In this document: piece after piece, positions 1 to 12,186 of the stretch | Numbering within the stretch: position 1 is the first letter of the stretch | How the letters are laid out: each line of letters begins with the position of its first letter | Source: Hymenoscyphus infarciens | Taxonomy: Eukaryota > Ascomycota > Leotiomycetes > Helotiales > Helotiaceae | NCBI GenBank assembly: GCA_001414345.1 | Contig: LLCB01000021.1 | Span: 1-64,000, forward strand | Reading direction: 5' to 3' | DNA length: 64,000 bases | Notes under the pieces: generated by a model | What the model was told of the DNA's origin: nothing | The model's database searches: none | Seen by the model: the letters and a program-made list of their open reading frames with translations, nothing else | Translations under genes and position numbers: made by a program

Positions 1-2355
1 GTAGAAAGTAGTATACTACTATAGAGTTATTATATTCTTACTATTATTATATATTATAATAGTAATTATTAAGTAATAAATAATAATTATAAAGTAATAG
101 CTATTATTATAAGTAGTATATTAGTAGGCGACTTTTCTCTAATTCTAACTTCTCTTCTTCTTTTCTTTTTATCTAAAATAATATATAGTAAGAATACCTT
201 TTAATTAAGTATATTCTCATATACTAACTTTTATCTTAGAATATATATATATATTATATATATATATATAAAAGTAAGTCTTTTCCTTCTTTATTAGGCC
301 TGGTTTAAGGCTAATCTAATATAGTAAAATGCCTCTCTTATATCCTCCTAGTACGCTTCTAGCTACTTACTAAGTCTACTACGTTTAGTGCTTTTAAGTA
401 AAATCTTAGAATAGAGATTATATATACGCTTTTAAGAAGCTGAAGTTGAAGAAGTGTAGGTACTATATAGAGTAGAATACTATATATATTCTAGTAAGTT
501 TAATCTTAAATATATACTAAATTCGTTCTAACTTAGGTAGTTGCTATGGTTTATAGAGAAGGAGTTTAATAAGCTTAAGCTTAAGAAGAAGAAGAGGGCT
601 ATTAAGAAGGCTACTAAGGCCTTAGATAAGGTATTAGTTATTACTAGTATAGAGGTACTAAAGAATAGTTTAGAGGTATAGTTCGCCTTTCTAGAGAAGA
701 CTTAGGCACTTTATACTAAGGTTATTATAAGTATCTCTTACTTATTAGAGAGGTTTTAGTTACTAATATTTAATAGTCTTTATACTATACTATAGAGAGT
801 AGGACCTTTATCTAAACCTAGGTTTAAGTTCTTTTTAAGGCCTACTTAAAGAGTTTATAGACGTTCTCTTCTAAGCCGGTTATAAGAGATCGTCGAGGTA
901 AGAAGCGTACTTATAAAGAGAAGGTAGAGGAAGAGCTAGTTTAGGCTCCTTATACTTAGGAGAGTAAGGAGGAGGATAATAAGTTAGAGGAAGAAGAGGC
1001 TTCGGCCTAGGAAGAGTTAGTAGGCCCTATTTTAGTAGTGACTTAGTCTTAGTTCTTTACTTTATTAATTTTAAATATTCCTACTAGTTAGTGTTTTGTC
1101 TTAGGTTTTTATTATAAGTTCTTTATTAAGAGTAACTAGAATTAGAAGGTATTAATAGAGTTTTATAAATTAACTCTTTTACTTAATTCTTATCTAATTC
1201 CTATATATTAATCTATTTAAAGAGGAGTTAGAGTAGTCTTAGCTATTCTAGATATTTAGTATAAAAGTCTCTTAGATAATATAATAAACTTTGAAAATTA
1301 TTTATAGAATACTAAGTAAGATTTAAATTATATCTAACCTATTTTACCTAGTATTATAGCTATCTTTTAAAAAGTCTACTACTAAGTATTTCTTAAACCT
1401 CTTATTCTTATATACCTTAAATAATATCTAGTAGAAGCTCTAAAGCCTCTTATTCTAGTAAGAAGGTATTTAGATCCTTTAAAAGTATATTAGAAGTAAA
1501 AACATTATAAATTAATAATCCTTCTAGAAATTTTAGCCTATAGAAGTATCTTATATAATCTAGTATTTTAAAAGGTCCTATCTACTATTTAGTAAGCTTT
1601 TAACTAGAACGATTTGTTTTAAGATTCTTAATAGATAAGTAGACTTTATTTTTAACGTCTTAGTTAATAGCTCTTTAGTATTAATTTATACTATTCTCTA
1701 TTCTTTTCTAGGCTTTATCTATATTATCTTTTACTATCTCTTAAGTAGAGTATATATATTAAGCTACTTTTACTACCTTATTATAGTTAAGACGTTTTTA
1801 GGGAATAGACGTCTTTAGTATATTCTAGTCTTATAAAGTCCTTAGGTTAAGTCTAAACTTAAGCTAATAAAGGGTTATACTAATAGATAAGTATAGAAGT
1901 GTTATTTATACTTTATTTATTAAAAGGATTAATTTACTCTAGTTATCTTAGTAGTAGTTTATAAAGAGCCTTAGTCTCTAATTAATATATTAGTTTATTA
2001 TCTCTATCTACTTATCTATTTATTTATAGTAGGCAGTACTAAGCTTAAGCTTAATACTAATTATTTAATAAAATTTAGTTTAAAATAATAATATAAATTA
2101 AGGTTCTTAATCAAATATAATTAATTTAGAGTAGTAACTAAAATAGTAAATCTATTAAATAAAGAGTTTAGCTAAGCCTTTAGCGTCTATAGTTAAGTAG
2201 TAGAGTATTAATACTAAATCCTTTCTAAGTTAGTTAATAAATACTAGTATAGTATTAAATCTATGTTTATCTTTTAGGAATAATTTAAAATCTATATATA
2301 AATATTATATAGAATAGTCAGGTACTAGAAGAGGGTGAAGAAAGCCTTACTACTT

Positions 2356-2440
2356 AGTCTATTAAGAATAAGAGTATTTATAGACTTAATAATTCGCTAT
2401 ATACCTCTTATAGTCTAAACCTAGTCTAACCTAGTAGTAG
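2356..2440 (-). pseudogene. Integrase zinc-binding region remnant
   Basis: The minus-strand frame resembles the H2C2 integrase segment YYW..L..D.KRYIANC.VC. The readable parts are D-Y-K-R-Y-I-A-N followed by Y-K-Y where cysteines are expected, and TAA/TAG where Trp or Gln codons are expected. Cys-to-Tyr (TGC to TAT) and Trp/Gln-to-stop changes are typical RIP outcomes. Domain identity is inferred from pattern only. Confidence 0.6.
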
Positions 2441-2946
2441 TATTATACTAATAACTAGTATATCTTTTTCGTACTTAGGTAAGTACTAGATACTTAGTTA
2501 TAGACTTCTTAGATTAGCTTTATATATAGTTTAGTATTTCTCTAAATATAAAGTTAATTCTTAAAAAGGAGTAAATTATTTAGTAAGATAGAGTATCTAT
2601 TTAGAAGTTTATAACATTCTTTCTAAAAAGAGTATAGGTTATCTTCTTTTAACTTCTAAATTATGTTTAAACTTAACTCTAGAATAATATCTATTATATT
2701 AAAAGATATAAACTATTCTTATAAAAAGATCTAAGTAAGTTTAGTATTAATTTAAAGGTCTAACTAATTAGGTCTTAAAAGGGTATATAAGCAGCTATCT
2801 AATTTAGCTCGATTATAGGTTTTTAGGTCTTATTCACGTTAGGTTAATATATCTGCTTTTTAGTTACTCTTCTTAGACGTAAATTAGATCTAAAAGTTAA
2901 AGTTTAATAAAAACTCTCTCTATTAGACTTACTTAGCTATAAGTAG

Positions 2947-2973
2947 CTTAGTTATTATAAAGTATTCTAATAA
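2947..2973 (-). pseudogene. RNase H remnant of gypsy polyprotein
   Basis: The minus strand reads LLEYFIITK, matching the NLEYFMTTK-type block at the C-terminal end of gypsy RNase H. An in-frame stop-rich stretch follows that still resembles the R-Q/W-rich continuation. It lies about 650 bp downstream of the RT core, the expected distance. Confidence 0.7.
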
Positions 2974-3609
2974 TCTATAGTTTAAATATATATTAATATA
3001 CTTCTAATATAATATAAGTTTAGAGTACTATTTCTTAAAAGCTTCTATAATAGTAGATAGTTCTTTATTATAGATCTCCTAGTTTAATTTATAGCTAACT
3101 AAGACGTATAAGTAGAACCTAATAGAGTATTAAAAGCTATTATATTATTATAAGAAAACACCTACTATTACTCTTTCTAAGGAGTTTATTTCTATCTTTA
3201 TATTATAATTAGAGTTGAAGTAGTATAAGGTTTATATAATAAGTAGCCTAGTCTTTAGTACTTTAAAGGCTTTATTATATTTAAGTGTTTATAGAAAAGG
3301 CTTTAAAGAGTATGTTATTATAGTTAGAGGTTTAGCGATTTTAGTATAACCTTTAATAAATTATCTATAAAATCCTATAAACTCTAGATAAGACTTTATA
3401 CCTATTATAGTAGTAGGTTAGACCTAGTTTTATAAAGGTTCTACTTTTTTAGAATTAACTTTAAGTTCTTTTATAGTTAAGATAAATCTTAAGTATTTAA
3501 CTCTAGTAATACTAAATTCGCTTTTCTTAATATCTACTTAAAGTCCTACTTCTTAGAGCTAACTTAGAACCTTTTTAACTTATTTCTTATATTCTTTAAT
3601 AGTATCTAA

Positions 3610-3645
3610 ATAAATTAAAATATCGTCTAAGTAAGCAATATAGAA
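3610..3645 (-). pseudogene. Reverse transcriptase catalytic core remnant (Ty3/gypsy)
   Basis: Reading the minus strand gives F-Y-I-A-Y-L-D-D-I-L-I-Y, the conserved YxDD-type block of gypsy reverse transcriptases. The two catalytic aspartates are intact. Stops occur on both sides, so it cannot be functional. It anchors the identity and orientation of the surrounding 6-kb element. Confidence 0.85.
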
Positions 3646-6600
3646 GTTGTCTAGATAATTAATTAAGACGTTATTTATATAATGTTAATAGGTAGTAGAG
3701 TTATTATAAAGTTTAAAAGAAAGGACCTTATATTTATATATACTATACCTTATTTTAAATATAGTTATTTCTTTTAAGGCAAGGTCTATCTAGATATAAT
3801 AGAAAGCTTATCTTATATTTAACTTAGTAAAGATTTTAGCTATTCTTATTCTTAAAAGGAGCTTATTAATTTAAGAGATTAGATAAGGATTATTTTAAGT
3901 TAGAGTATTAAGCTTTTTATAATTAATATAGAACTATAGCTTATTACTATTAGCTTTTTTAATAAAGAGTACTAGAGAGGCGAAAGAGCTATTACTATTA
4001 ATAATAAACCTCTTATCTAGGTTTTTTATAAGATACTTCTTTATAGCTTTAAGCTTTATAGTTAACTATTAATATAGAGGTAAAAAGAAGTTAGGAAGTA
4101 GTTTATTTAAAGTAATCTTATAGTTATATTTATAGTAAGAAGAGAGCTTATTAGAAGCTACTTTTAAGAATACGTCTTTATAAGAAGAATAATATTTTAG
4201 AAGTTAGGCCTATATTAGAGCTCTTATATTATTATTATCTTAAAAGGGAGCTAACTTTTCGTTGATGATCTAATCTAGCTTATAGATACTAGTTATATAA
4301 AATTCTAAGTTAGGTTATTTTATATTAAAGTATATAGTGTTAGCGCTTATTTTACTAATAAAAGAGTATAGAGTTTAGTTTTTTAAAACTATACTAGTAG
4401 TTTAAAGAGGCTTTAGACTAGAGTTAGAGGTTAAAATTTTAGAAGGAGTTATTATTATAAGTAAGAGTAATAGCTTAGCTATATTTATAAGTCTATTCTT
4501 TTTATATCTTTCTTATTACTAGATAGTATACTCTCTCTAATTCGTATCTGACTAGTAATTTAAAAAGGGTTTCTAGTTCTAGCTAGAAAGTAGAAGTAAT
4601 ATCTTCTTATTAAAGTAAAGAGTTAGAGAGTAATTAGCTAGCTAAGTGATCTAGCTCTTTAAGAGGTTAAGAAGGATTTTAAAGTAGTTTAACTACTTAT
4701 TACTAATAATTAGGTCTTACTATCTAAGGTCTAGGATAATAAAAGAGTAGTTAAAGATATAACGTTTATTAATATTTAGATATAGTTATATATACTATAT
4801 TACCTAGCTTTTAGTACTATTATTATATCTATAAATAGATATTATATATAGTAATCTTTAAATCTTTAAACCTATTATCTTAGATAAGTATAAAGCTAAG
4901 AGCTAATTTAGAAATAAGTACCTATTTACTTTTATATCTACTAAAGCTTATAATTTAATACTATATCTCTATATACTAAGAGTAGTATTTATAAGGAACT
5001 ATTTTCCTTCTATAAGCTTAGAAAGATTAAGTCTAGTTAGGTTATAATTACGTAGACTTAGGAAGGAATTTTTATCTAGGTCTTTTTATTTTCCTTCTAA
5101 CTTAGCTTAGAGTTAGAGTACTTTTTAGAAGGTTATTCTTCTTTATATTAATTATCTATCTTATTAATACTAGGAAGATTAGAGTAATTAGGTTTAAAAT
5201 GTCTAAGCTTATTATAATAGTAATACTTTATACTAATAGAGACTTAGTCTATTAATATAGTCTTTGATTTTTTACTAATAGAAAATAGTTTAAGAGTTTA
5301 TAAAATCTTTTAAAATATAGGATTAAGTCTACGTAAGAGTAGAGAGGGTTTTAGAGTTAAGCTAGGTAAGGATTAAAAAGTACTTGTCTTTTTAAATAAT
5401 AAGGTTATACTAATTAGTTTAGCTATAGTACTAGTTATAAATAATTCTATATTTTAGCGTTTCTTTTTATCTAGAGCTAAAAGATATACTACTATCTTAT
5501 TAAAATTATAATTCTAATCTCTCTTAGCTATAATAGAGCTACCTTAGAGCTATAGTATAATCTTATTCTATATCTAGTAGAATCTTTTTAACTCTAGTAT
5601 TCTTTTAAGTATAGCTATACTTAAGAAGTATACTCTAAAATCTAAAAAGGTTTCTCTTATATAACTCTTTCTACTTATTTATAGAGCTTAAAATTTATTC
5701 TAAGTATCCTCCTTCTTATAACTAGTTAGAAAGTAGGAATTAAGAAGTTTAATCATATCTTATTAATCTTTAAAAGCTATATTACCTATATCTAACTCAT
5801 ATTAGAGCTTTAAGTAGTTCTTAGTAAGTTTTATAGTTGTCTTCTAAATAAGAGCTTTACGAGTTTTAAGTATATAGTAATAGTTAGCGTTTACTTAGAG
5901 TCTATTATATATAGATATCTTCTATTACTTATAAGTAGGTAAAGTACTATTATCTAAAGGTTTAATTTTCTTTATAATTTTGCTTTTAGTAGGTTATTAG
6001 GCTCTTAGTAAGGTTTTAGCTTATAATTATAGAGTAGATTATTATAAAGAAAGAATATTAAAAGTTAAGTTTTATATTTAAAGATAGTCTAGTATAATAG
6101 AAGAGTATAAAGGAGGAGTCTAATTATTTCCTAGTAAGTATCTACTAATCTATTATACTAAATCTACTAATTAAGCGATTTAGTTATCTTACTATTAAAT
6201 TCTTTTATCTTTTTCTTAGTTCTTAGCCTCTATAGCTTAAATTACTCCTTATATCTTATCTATATTAGAGAAGTCTTAGTTATCTCTCTAGCTTCTAGGA
6301 GTAACCCCTTTACCTTTATTACTCTAGGACTTTTTATTCTTTAGTAAGTAGTGTTAAGTTAAAGACCTTTTTATAGATACTTAACTTTATTTCTTAAAAA
6401 GGGGCTCTATACTTTAAAGTAGAGCTTAGAAGGGACCTAGGGTTGCTTTTAAGTCTAATATATTAAATGTTAAAAAAGAGAGGTTAAAAAGGAGATAATT
6501 TAGAAGTTTTCTAGATAACTGTTTATATTATTAACTATTTGAATTATATATAGTAATCCTTATACTAAGAGAGTTATTAGGATTCTTAAGAACACTTAGT

Positions 6601-6830
6601 ATATTTTAATCCCTTAATATATAAGATACGATTTTTACTAGCTATTTATATAAACACTAAACCCTAGTATTACTAGCTATCTAGGAGATCTCTAGAATCC
6701 TAGCTATTTAAGAATATATTATTATAGTCTAATTCTAGGCTAAATTAAAATCGAAATAAATAGAGTAATAATAAGCTCGAAAGAGATATTATAAAGGCTA
6801 TTACTAGTAAAGAAGAGTTTTTCCTTTTTA

Positions 6831-7211
6831 TATAATAGTATAAAATACATATTATAAGAGAAGAGGTATATAAGAGTACGTTTAAGACTAAATAACGTAA
6901 GTAGATACTAGGCTCTAATATAGAAGAAAAGGAAAAACTATCCTTCTTCTATACTAAGTATAAACATCTATATATAAGAGGTTAGAGACTACTAAGTCCT
7001 AATAAGAATAATATCTAAGTCCTTTCTAATATAGCTACTAAAATAATAAGGGCTTTAAAGCTAAATATATAAGACCTTAAAGTAAAATATATAATATCTA
7101 ATCCTTACTTCCTTCGACCCCTTCTATCTTATAAGTTGTAGGAGTATTAGCAGTTATAGGTATATTAGCAGTTTTACGAATGTCGACAATTCAGAATAGC
7201 GTGCTATTATA
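6831..7211 (-). repeat. LTR, 5' LTR of the minus-strand gypsy element
   Basis: This 381-bp block is the reverse complement of the LTR family seen at 11739-12186, 14038-14485 and 51655-52068. It starts TATAATAGTATAAAAT and ends GCGTGCTATTATA. Both ends are explained as RIP derivatives of TGTAACGGCACG...CGTGCCGTTACA. The sequence just left of it (6540-6830) is the reverse complement of the sequence just right of the plus-strand LTR at 12187 onward, which fixes its orientation as a 5' LTR with the internal region to the left. Confidence 0.85.
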
Positions 7212-7991
7212 ACTAGGAACAGATTATCTATATTAAGATTACTAGCTTTAGATAAGTCTTTAATCTATTTTAGTAATAGATCTAACTACTTATTATTAGT
7301 AATCTTTTATATAATCTCTTATACTTTCTTATATATAGAGAAGATAACTTATATAAAAGTAATACTCTTATTATTAGCTTTTATATAAGATAGAACATTT
7401 ACTAATTAAAGTATCTTAGTCTTATAACTAGCTTAGTATATAATAGGTATTTCTCTACTATTACTAGTCTTAAGAAGAGAGGCTTTAACTTTTATATATA
7501 TAATAAGCTTCTTCTCTAGGTTAAAATTCTTTACTCTAAAGGCTTTAATAGATAGATTATCTTTAGTAGTATCTTCTATTTAAAGGTTTTTAATAGTAGT
7601 AGTCTTAATAGTAGTATAAATTATATATTAAGGCTTATTACTAGAGTTAACCTTATCTTTATTATCTAGCTTATTAATATATTAGTTATTACTTATTTTA
7701 AGATATATAGTAAATTATATATTTTCCTATATATAGTAGATCTTTATCTAATAAATAGAGGTATATAAACTATTAATATTAGTAAGGTTATAGTTCTAAG
7801 ATAAGCTATATAATATACTATTTACTAAGTACGCTATAGTTAAGACTATATAATACTTAAGAAGATCTTAGTATTTCCTAGATTCTTTAAATAGTATAAA
7901 ATCTAAGTAACTCTATAGTATCTTAATATACTTTCTATTATTATTAAACTCTGGTTATTCTTTAGCTTATAGTTAGTATTCTCTACTTTAT

Positions 7992-8180
7992 ATAAAAGAG
8001 TTACTAAGCTAAGGTTAGACTTCGTCTTCTAAGTCTATATAATCTTAAGTAAAAGAGTTATTAGACTAAGGCTAGGATTCTTTTTCTAAGTCTATATAAC
8101 CTTAAGTAAAAGAGTTATTAGGCTAAGGCTAGGATTCTTCTAAGTCTATATAACCTTAAGCGAAAGAGTTATTAGGCTAA
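7992..8180. repeat. Tandem repeat, about 57-bp unit, 3-4 copies
   Basis: The word AAAAGAGTTA recurs at about 7993, 8051, 8109 and 8163, giving periods near 57, 57 and 54 bp. Each unit contains GGCTAAGGCTAGGATTC followed by TCTAAGTCTATATAACC. Copies differ by a few transitions and a 3-4 base length change. It probably derives from a repetitive stretch of a degenerated gene. Confidence 0.8.
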
Positions 8181-8200
8181 ACGTTAGACTAAATTTTAGT

Positions 8201-8302
8201 ATTAAGCTAAGATTTAATATTAGGCTAAGGCTTAATATTAAGCTAAGATTTAATATTAGGCTAAGATTTAGTATTAGACTAAGATTTAATATTAGGCTAA
8301 GG
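8201..8302. repeat. Tandem repeat, 18-bp unit, 5.7 copies
   Basis: Units are variants of ATTAAGCTAAGATTTAAT / ATTAGGCTAAGGCTTAAT placed end to end, directly after the 57-bp repeat. Differences between units are almost all A/G or C/T. Being a multiple of three, the array may be a decayed amino-acid repeat. On the minus strand it can be read as a six-residue unit containing P-N-I-K. Confidence 0.85.
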
Positions 8303-11209
8303 TTAAGATTTATAAATTAGATATACTAGCTTTTATATAAGTATAGTAGTAATACTCTAGTCTTTGACTTTACTAAAAGCTACTAAGAAGCCTTCGTCGT
8401 TTAAAGTAATAGTAGGTTAACTTTCTTAATTATCTTTAATCTTATTAATAGACTTTTTAATAAGTTTAGTAGCTAGTATATTAGAATTTGCCTTCTAATT
8501 CTTTTAGAGTATAGATATAATACTAAGAACTAAGAGACCTAATAAGCTACTAGCGTTTATAGCATAGTTAAGAGCGTCGTCGCTCTTAGTAGATATTATA
8601 TTAGTAGCTATATTATAGAAGGCTATAATAGTATTAAAGCTAGTATAGCGTCTACTAGCTTTAATTAGACGTAGTCGTTCTAGGCCGCTGTTAAACATTT
8701 TATTTAGTATTCTATTAACTAGTAAATATATTATAGTAGAGGTGTATACTACGTATTATAATAGTAATTTATGTTTTTTTAAGAGTTTATAGTCTCTTAA
8801 CGAGATAGTAAAGATTTAAGTTATATTAGTAAATAATAGATTAAAGGATAAAAGTTATAAAGTAGATAGAGAATAAGATTATAAGGTTTAATCTATAATT
8901 ATAATATCGAGGCCTAAATTTTATAAGGTTATATAATTACTACTTTAGGTATTAGGCTAAAGATAAGGTTTTTAGTAGATAATAAGTTAGCTAACTAATA
9001 AGAGCGTATAGTCTAATTAGGCTAATATCGAAAGTAAAGATAACTAACGATGTCTAGATTAAGAGATATATAATATTATAGGAATTATAATTAAATTATT
9101 ATAGAAAGATATTATATTAATATTTTAAAAGTATATACTCTTTAGAGAGAACCTCGTAAGTCTTTTACTAGAAACGGTTAGAGTGCTATAAGTAAATATG
9201 AGTTAGTTTAATACTATAGAATTAGTAGATAACTAGTCTTAATTTATGTCTTAAATATAGCTTTTAAGACTAGAGAGGATAATTTATAGAAACTGTTATA
9301 GATATACCTTCTAATAGCCGATACTAGTACTTAATAAAAGGTGTTATATCTTATAGAATATTATAATAATAATCTGCTTTATTTCTTAGCCTAGTAGGTC
9401 TTAAATACTAGAGCGGCTTACTCTTAAATAATAGAAGTAGGTTTCTATATTATATTCTTATATTCTAACTACTTTACTCTAAAGTATAGCTATATAAGAC
9501 CTTTTATTAGCTTTTATATCTCTTTGCCTAGGATTTCTTTAATAATATATTACTCTTTATTATTAACTATAATATAGCTAGGTTTAAGTTATAGACGATT
9601 ATTTTTTATAAGTTTAAGGTATTCTATAGAGATAACTAGATAGATAGCTTTTAGATATAAGAGTAGTTTAAGCTTAAATACTAAGTTACTAATAAAGTAA
9701 ATAATCTTAAATAGTTCTAGTTTTAGAAATAAGAGCTTAGTAAAGTTTTATAAATAGTAGCTCTTCTTATAACTCTTAGCTATATAAAGGAAAGCGTAAT
9801 CGTCGAATTTAGAAGATATAGACTTTTTATTATAGTATATCTTTGTATATACTTAGGCTATTTTAACTAAGTCTTTTACTTACTTTTATAATTAGTTCCT
9901 ATATATAACAAAGTCGAAATCTAATTCTACTTCGTCTATTCCTAGTTTTGTCTTTACTTTATAGCTATATATTATTATAAATAAGATAACTTCTATAGAT
10001 ATATTAATAAAGGTATTTAGAAATAACTAGATAAAAGAGATAATATCTTTCTATTTAGACTAATTATATACTCTATTAATAGCATAGTATAATATATATA
10101 CTACTATCTAATTACTTCTCTTCGTCTATCTATTCACTACTAAATAATATATTATAGTAAAGGCTAGTCTAGTCTTTAATAATTTAAAGAGTCTTTTCTA
10201 GAAAATAGATTAAAACTTTAAGTCTTAATTAGAAATAATATAATATAGTAGGCTCTAATTACTATATACTCCTTTAAAAAAAAGGTTTACTTAGTCCTCT
10301 ATAGCGTATATATTTTTACTTACTATTAGCTTAATAGCTTTCGTATATTTATATATAATTATAAGGATTTTATTATTACTATTATTAGTTATAAGTAGAC
10401 TATTAATAAAGTCTATAAAAAGTACTATAAATAATATCGTTAGATATTTAATAAGCTAAAGGCTTTCTTAAGATAAGATATTTAAAGGCTTAGCTATTTA
10501 GTAGATAGAGTAGATTATAATATACTCTTTAATTCTTTTATATATCTTAGAAAAAAACATATATTCCTTAACTTATTTATATACTCTTTTTATATTAAAA
10601 TAACCTTTATTATTATAAGTAGTAGTAAGAATATCTTTAATATACTTTTAAGAAATATATAGCCTTTTCTTATCTTAATCTTAAAAGAATAAAAGCCTAC
10701 TTATAAGGTTAAAATAGAAGCTTTCTAGAGTAGTAATAGAAGTACTATTTTTTATATCTATATACTATCTAGCTAGCTTCTTATATATAAGTCTAAAAGC
10801 ATAGTTATAGTGTATTTTCTTAGCTATATCTCCTAAGATATCTTTACTTATTATAAGAGTAGTCGATTTAATTATTAGATTAAGTAATATAGGTTCTATT
10901 AAATTCGAAGTAATTCTAGCTAAAGAGGTTAGCGCTTTTAACCTTATAGTCTATCGAGTTTATATAAGAAAGTAGTATATAAAATAAGATATACTATAAT
11001 TATAATACTTCTAAGTACTTAATATTATAGCTTTCCTAGTCTAAATTTCAATAGCTTTTAGTATTAAAGAGTCTCTAAAGAGCCTAGAAAGAGAATCTAT
11101 ATTAATATATAACTTCTTAGCTTAATAAATAATTATTATATTTTTTATATACTTAGATAAGAATAATTACTAATTTACTAATCTTATTAATTACTTTTCT
11201 TTTACTAGA

Positions 11210-11500
11210 CCTATGTTTTTAAACGTATTTATTATAATACTATAGTCTATAATTACTATAAAATCTATACTATTAAGATATTAAAGTAGCTTTTTAAGCG
11301 TCTAGATAAGTATACTAGTCTTAAGCTCTATAGACTAGTATTAATTCTCTATAGAAGCTAATAATTTAGATAAGAAGAAAATAGAGTGTTTAATACCTTC
11401 ACTATCTTTCTAATATAATATAACGCTATAACTTATCTTATAGCTACTATCTACGTATAAAATAAAGAGTTTTAAAAAGTTAGAAAACGCTAGAACAGGT
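11210..11500 (-). pseudogene. RNase H remnant of a second gypsy-type element
   Basis: The minus strand reads V-D-S-S-Y-K-I, then FFLSKLLASIEN, then an S-I-E-L-K segment, then IDFIVIIDYSIIINTFKN. This matches the retroviral-like RNase H of another gypsy lineage (patterns VDGS..GYG, FLSK.L...E..Y...E.E, VITDHSAL). It is broken by stops. Its motifs differ from the chromovirus-type RNase H at 2947, so it is a different element. Flanking sequence from about 8700 to 11700 is likely the rest of it but was not resolved. Confidence 0.7.
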
Positions 11501-11738
11501 ACTAAGTAAAGTTTGTCTTTTAGCTTCTCTTATACTTCTTATCTCTCTTTTAAAAGCTTCTAGTATAGCTTAGAATTATCGAGGAAATCAAGTAGCTTCT
11601 TTTTTATATAGATATTATAACCCTTTCTACTAATAGATAAGCTTTTAAATCTAAGGGTTTTAATCTTATTTAGTAGATTAGTAATTACTATATAATATCT
11701 AACGAATTTATATAATAGCACGCTATTCTAGATTATTA

Positions 11739-12186
11739 TATAATAGTACTATTCTGAATTATCGGTATTTATAAAACTGCCGATACCTCTAAGCACTACT
11801 AATACTCTTAATATCTCTAGAGTCGAGATTACGAATAACTAATACTTATATAAGCAAAGTACTAAAGGTATTAATCTCTAATATTTATATATAGAAGGGA
11901 TTAAGAGTTAGATATTATATATTTAGCTTTCTAAAGGTTTAGAGGTTATATATTTAGCTTTTTAGCTCTTATTATTTAGTATTAGCTATATTAGACAAGG
12001 CTTAGTTATTATTATTATTAGAACTTAGAAGCTTCTAACCTCTTATATATAGACGTTTATATTTAGTATAGAAGAGAGATAGTTATTATTTTCTTTTATA
12101 TTAGTACCTAGTATCTATATACGTTATTCTACTATATATACTCTTATATGCCTCTACTATAGTTATATATATTTCGTGCTATTATA
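11739..12186 (+). repeat. LTR copy, 448 bp, plus orientation
   Basis: Begins TATAATAGTACTATTCTGAA and ends TTTCGTGCTATTATA, the RIP-altered ends of the TGTAACGGCACG...CGTGCCGTTACA family. It aligns without length change to 14038-14485. A 20-bp duplicate of the LTR start (TATAATAGCACGCTATTCTA) sits immediately upstream at 11711-11730, suggesting nested or aborted insertion. Confidence 0.85.

Larger units (their letters stand above)
1000..7211 (-). mobile_element. Ty3/gypsy (chromovirus-like) retrotransposon, RIP-inactivated
   Basis: On the minus strand, moving left from the 5' LTR at 6831-7211, the order is gag region, then reverse transcriptase at about 3600 (core motif AYLDDILIY readable without a stop at 3610-3645), then RNase H with an LEYF-type motif at 2947-2973, then an integrase zinc-binding segment resembling the YYW..L...KRYIANC.VC pattern at about 2356-2440. 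This is the Ty3/gypsy order (RT, RNase H, integrase). The NLEYF-type RNase H tail resembles fungal chromoviruses. Stops interrupt every domain, so it is dead. No 3' LTR was recognised, so the left limit is approximate. The sequence left of about 1000 may be another element in plus orientation. Confidence 0.8.

Noticed and set aside
8201..8302. Possible CRISPR array (regular 18-bp units)
   Set aside because: Units are contiguous with no unique spacers and the organism is a eukaryote; it is a simple tandem repeat.
8504..8698. 64-codon minus-strand frame in the AT-rich tract
   Set aside because: Surrounded by stop-rich RIP DNA. It probably survives by chance within a decayed transposon gene.
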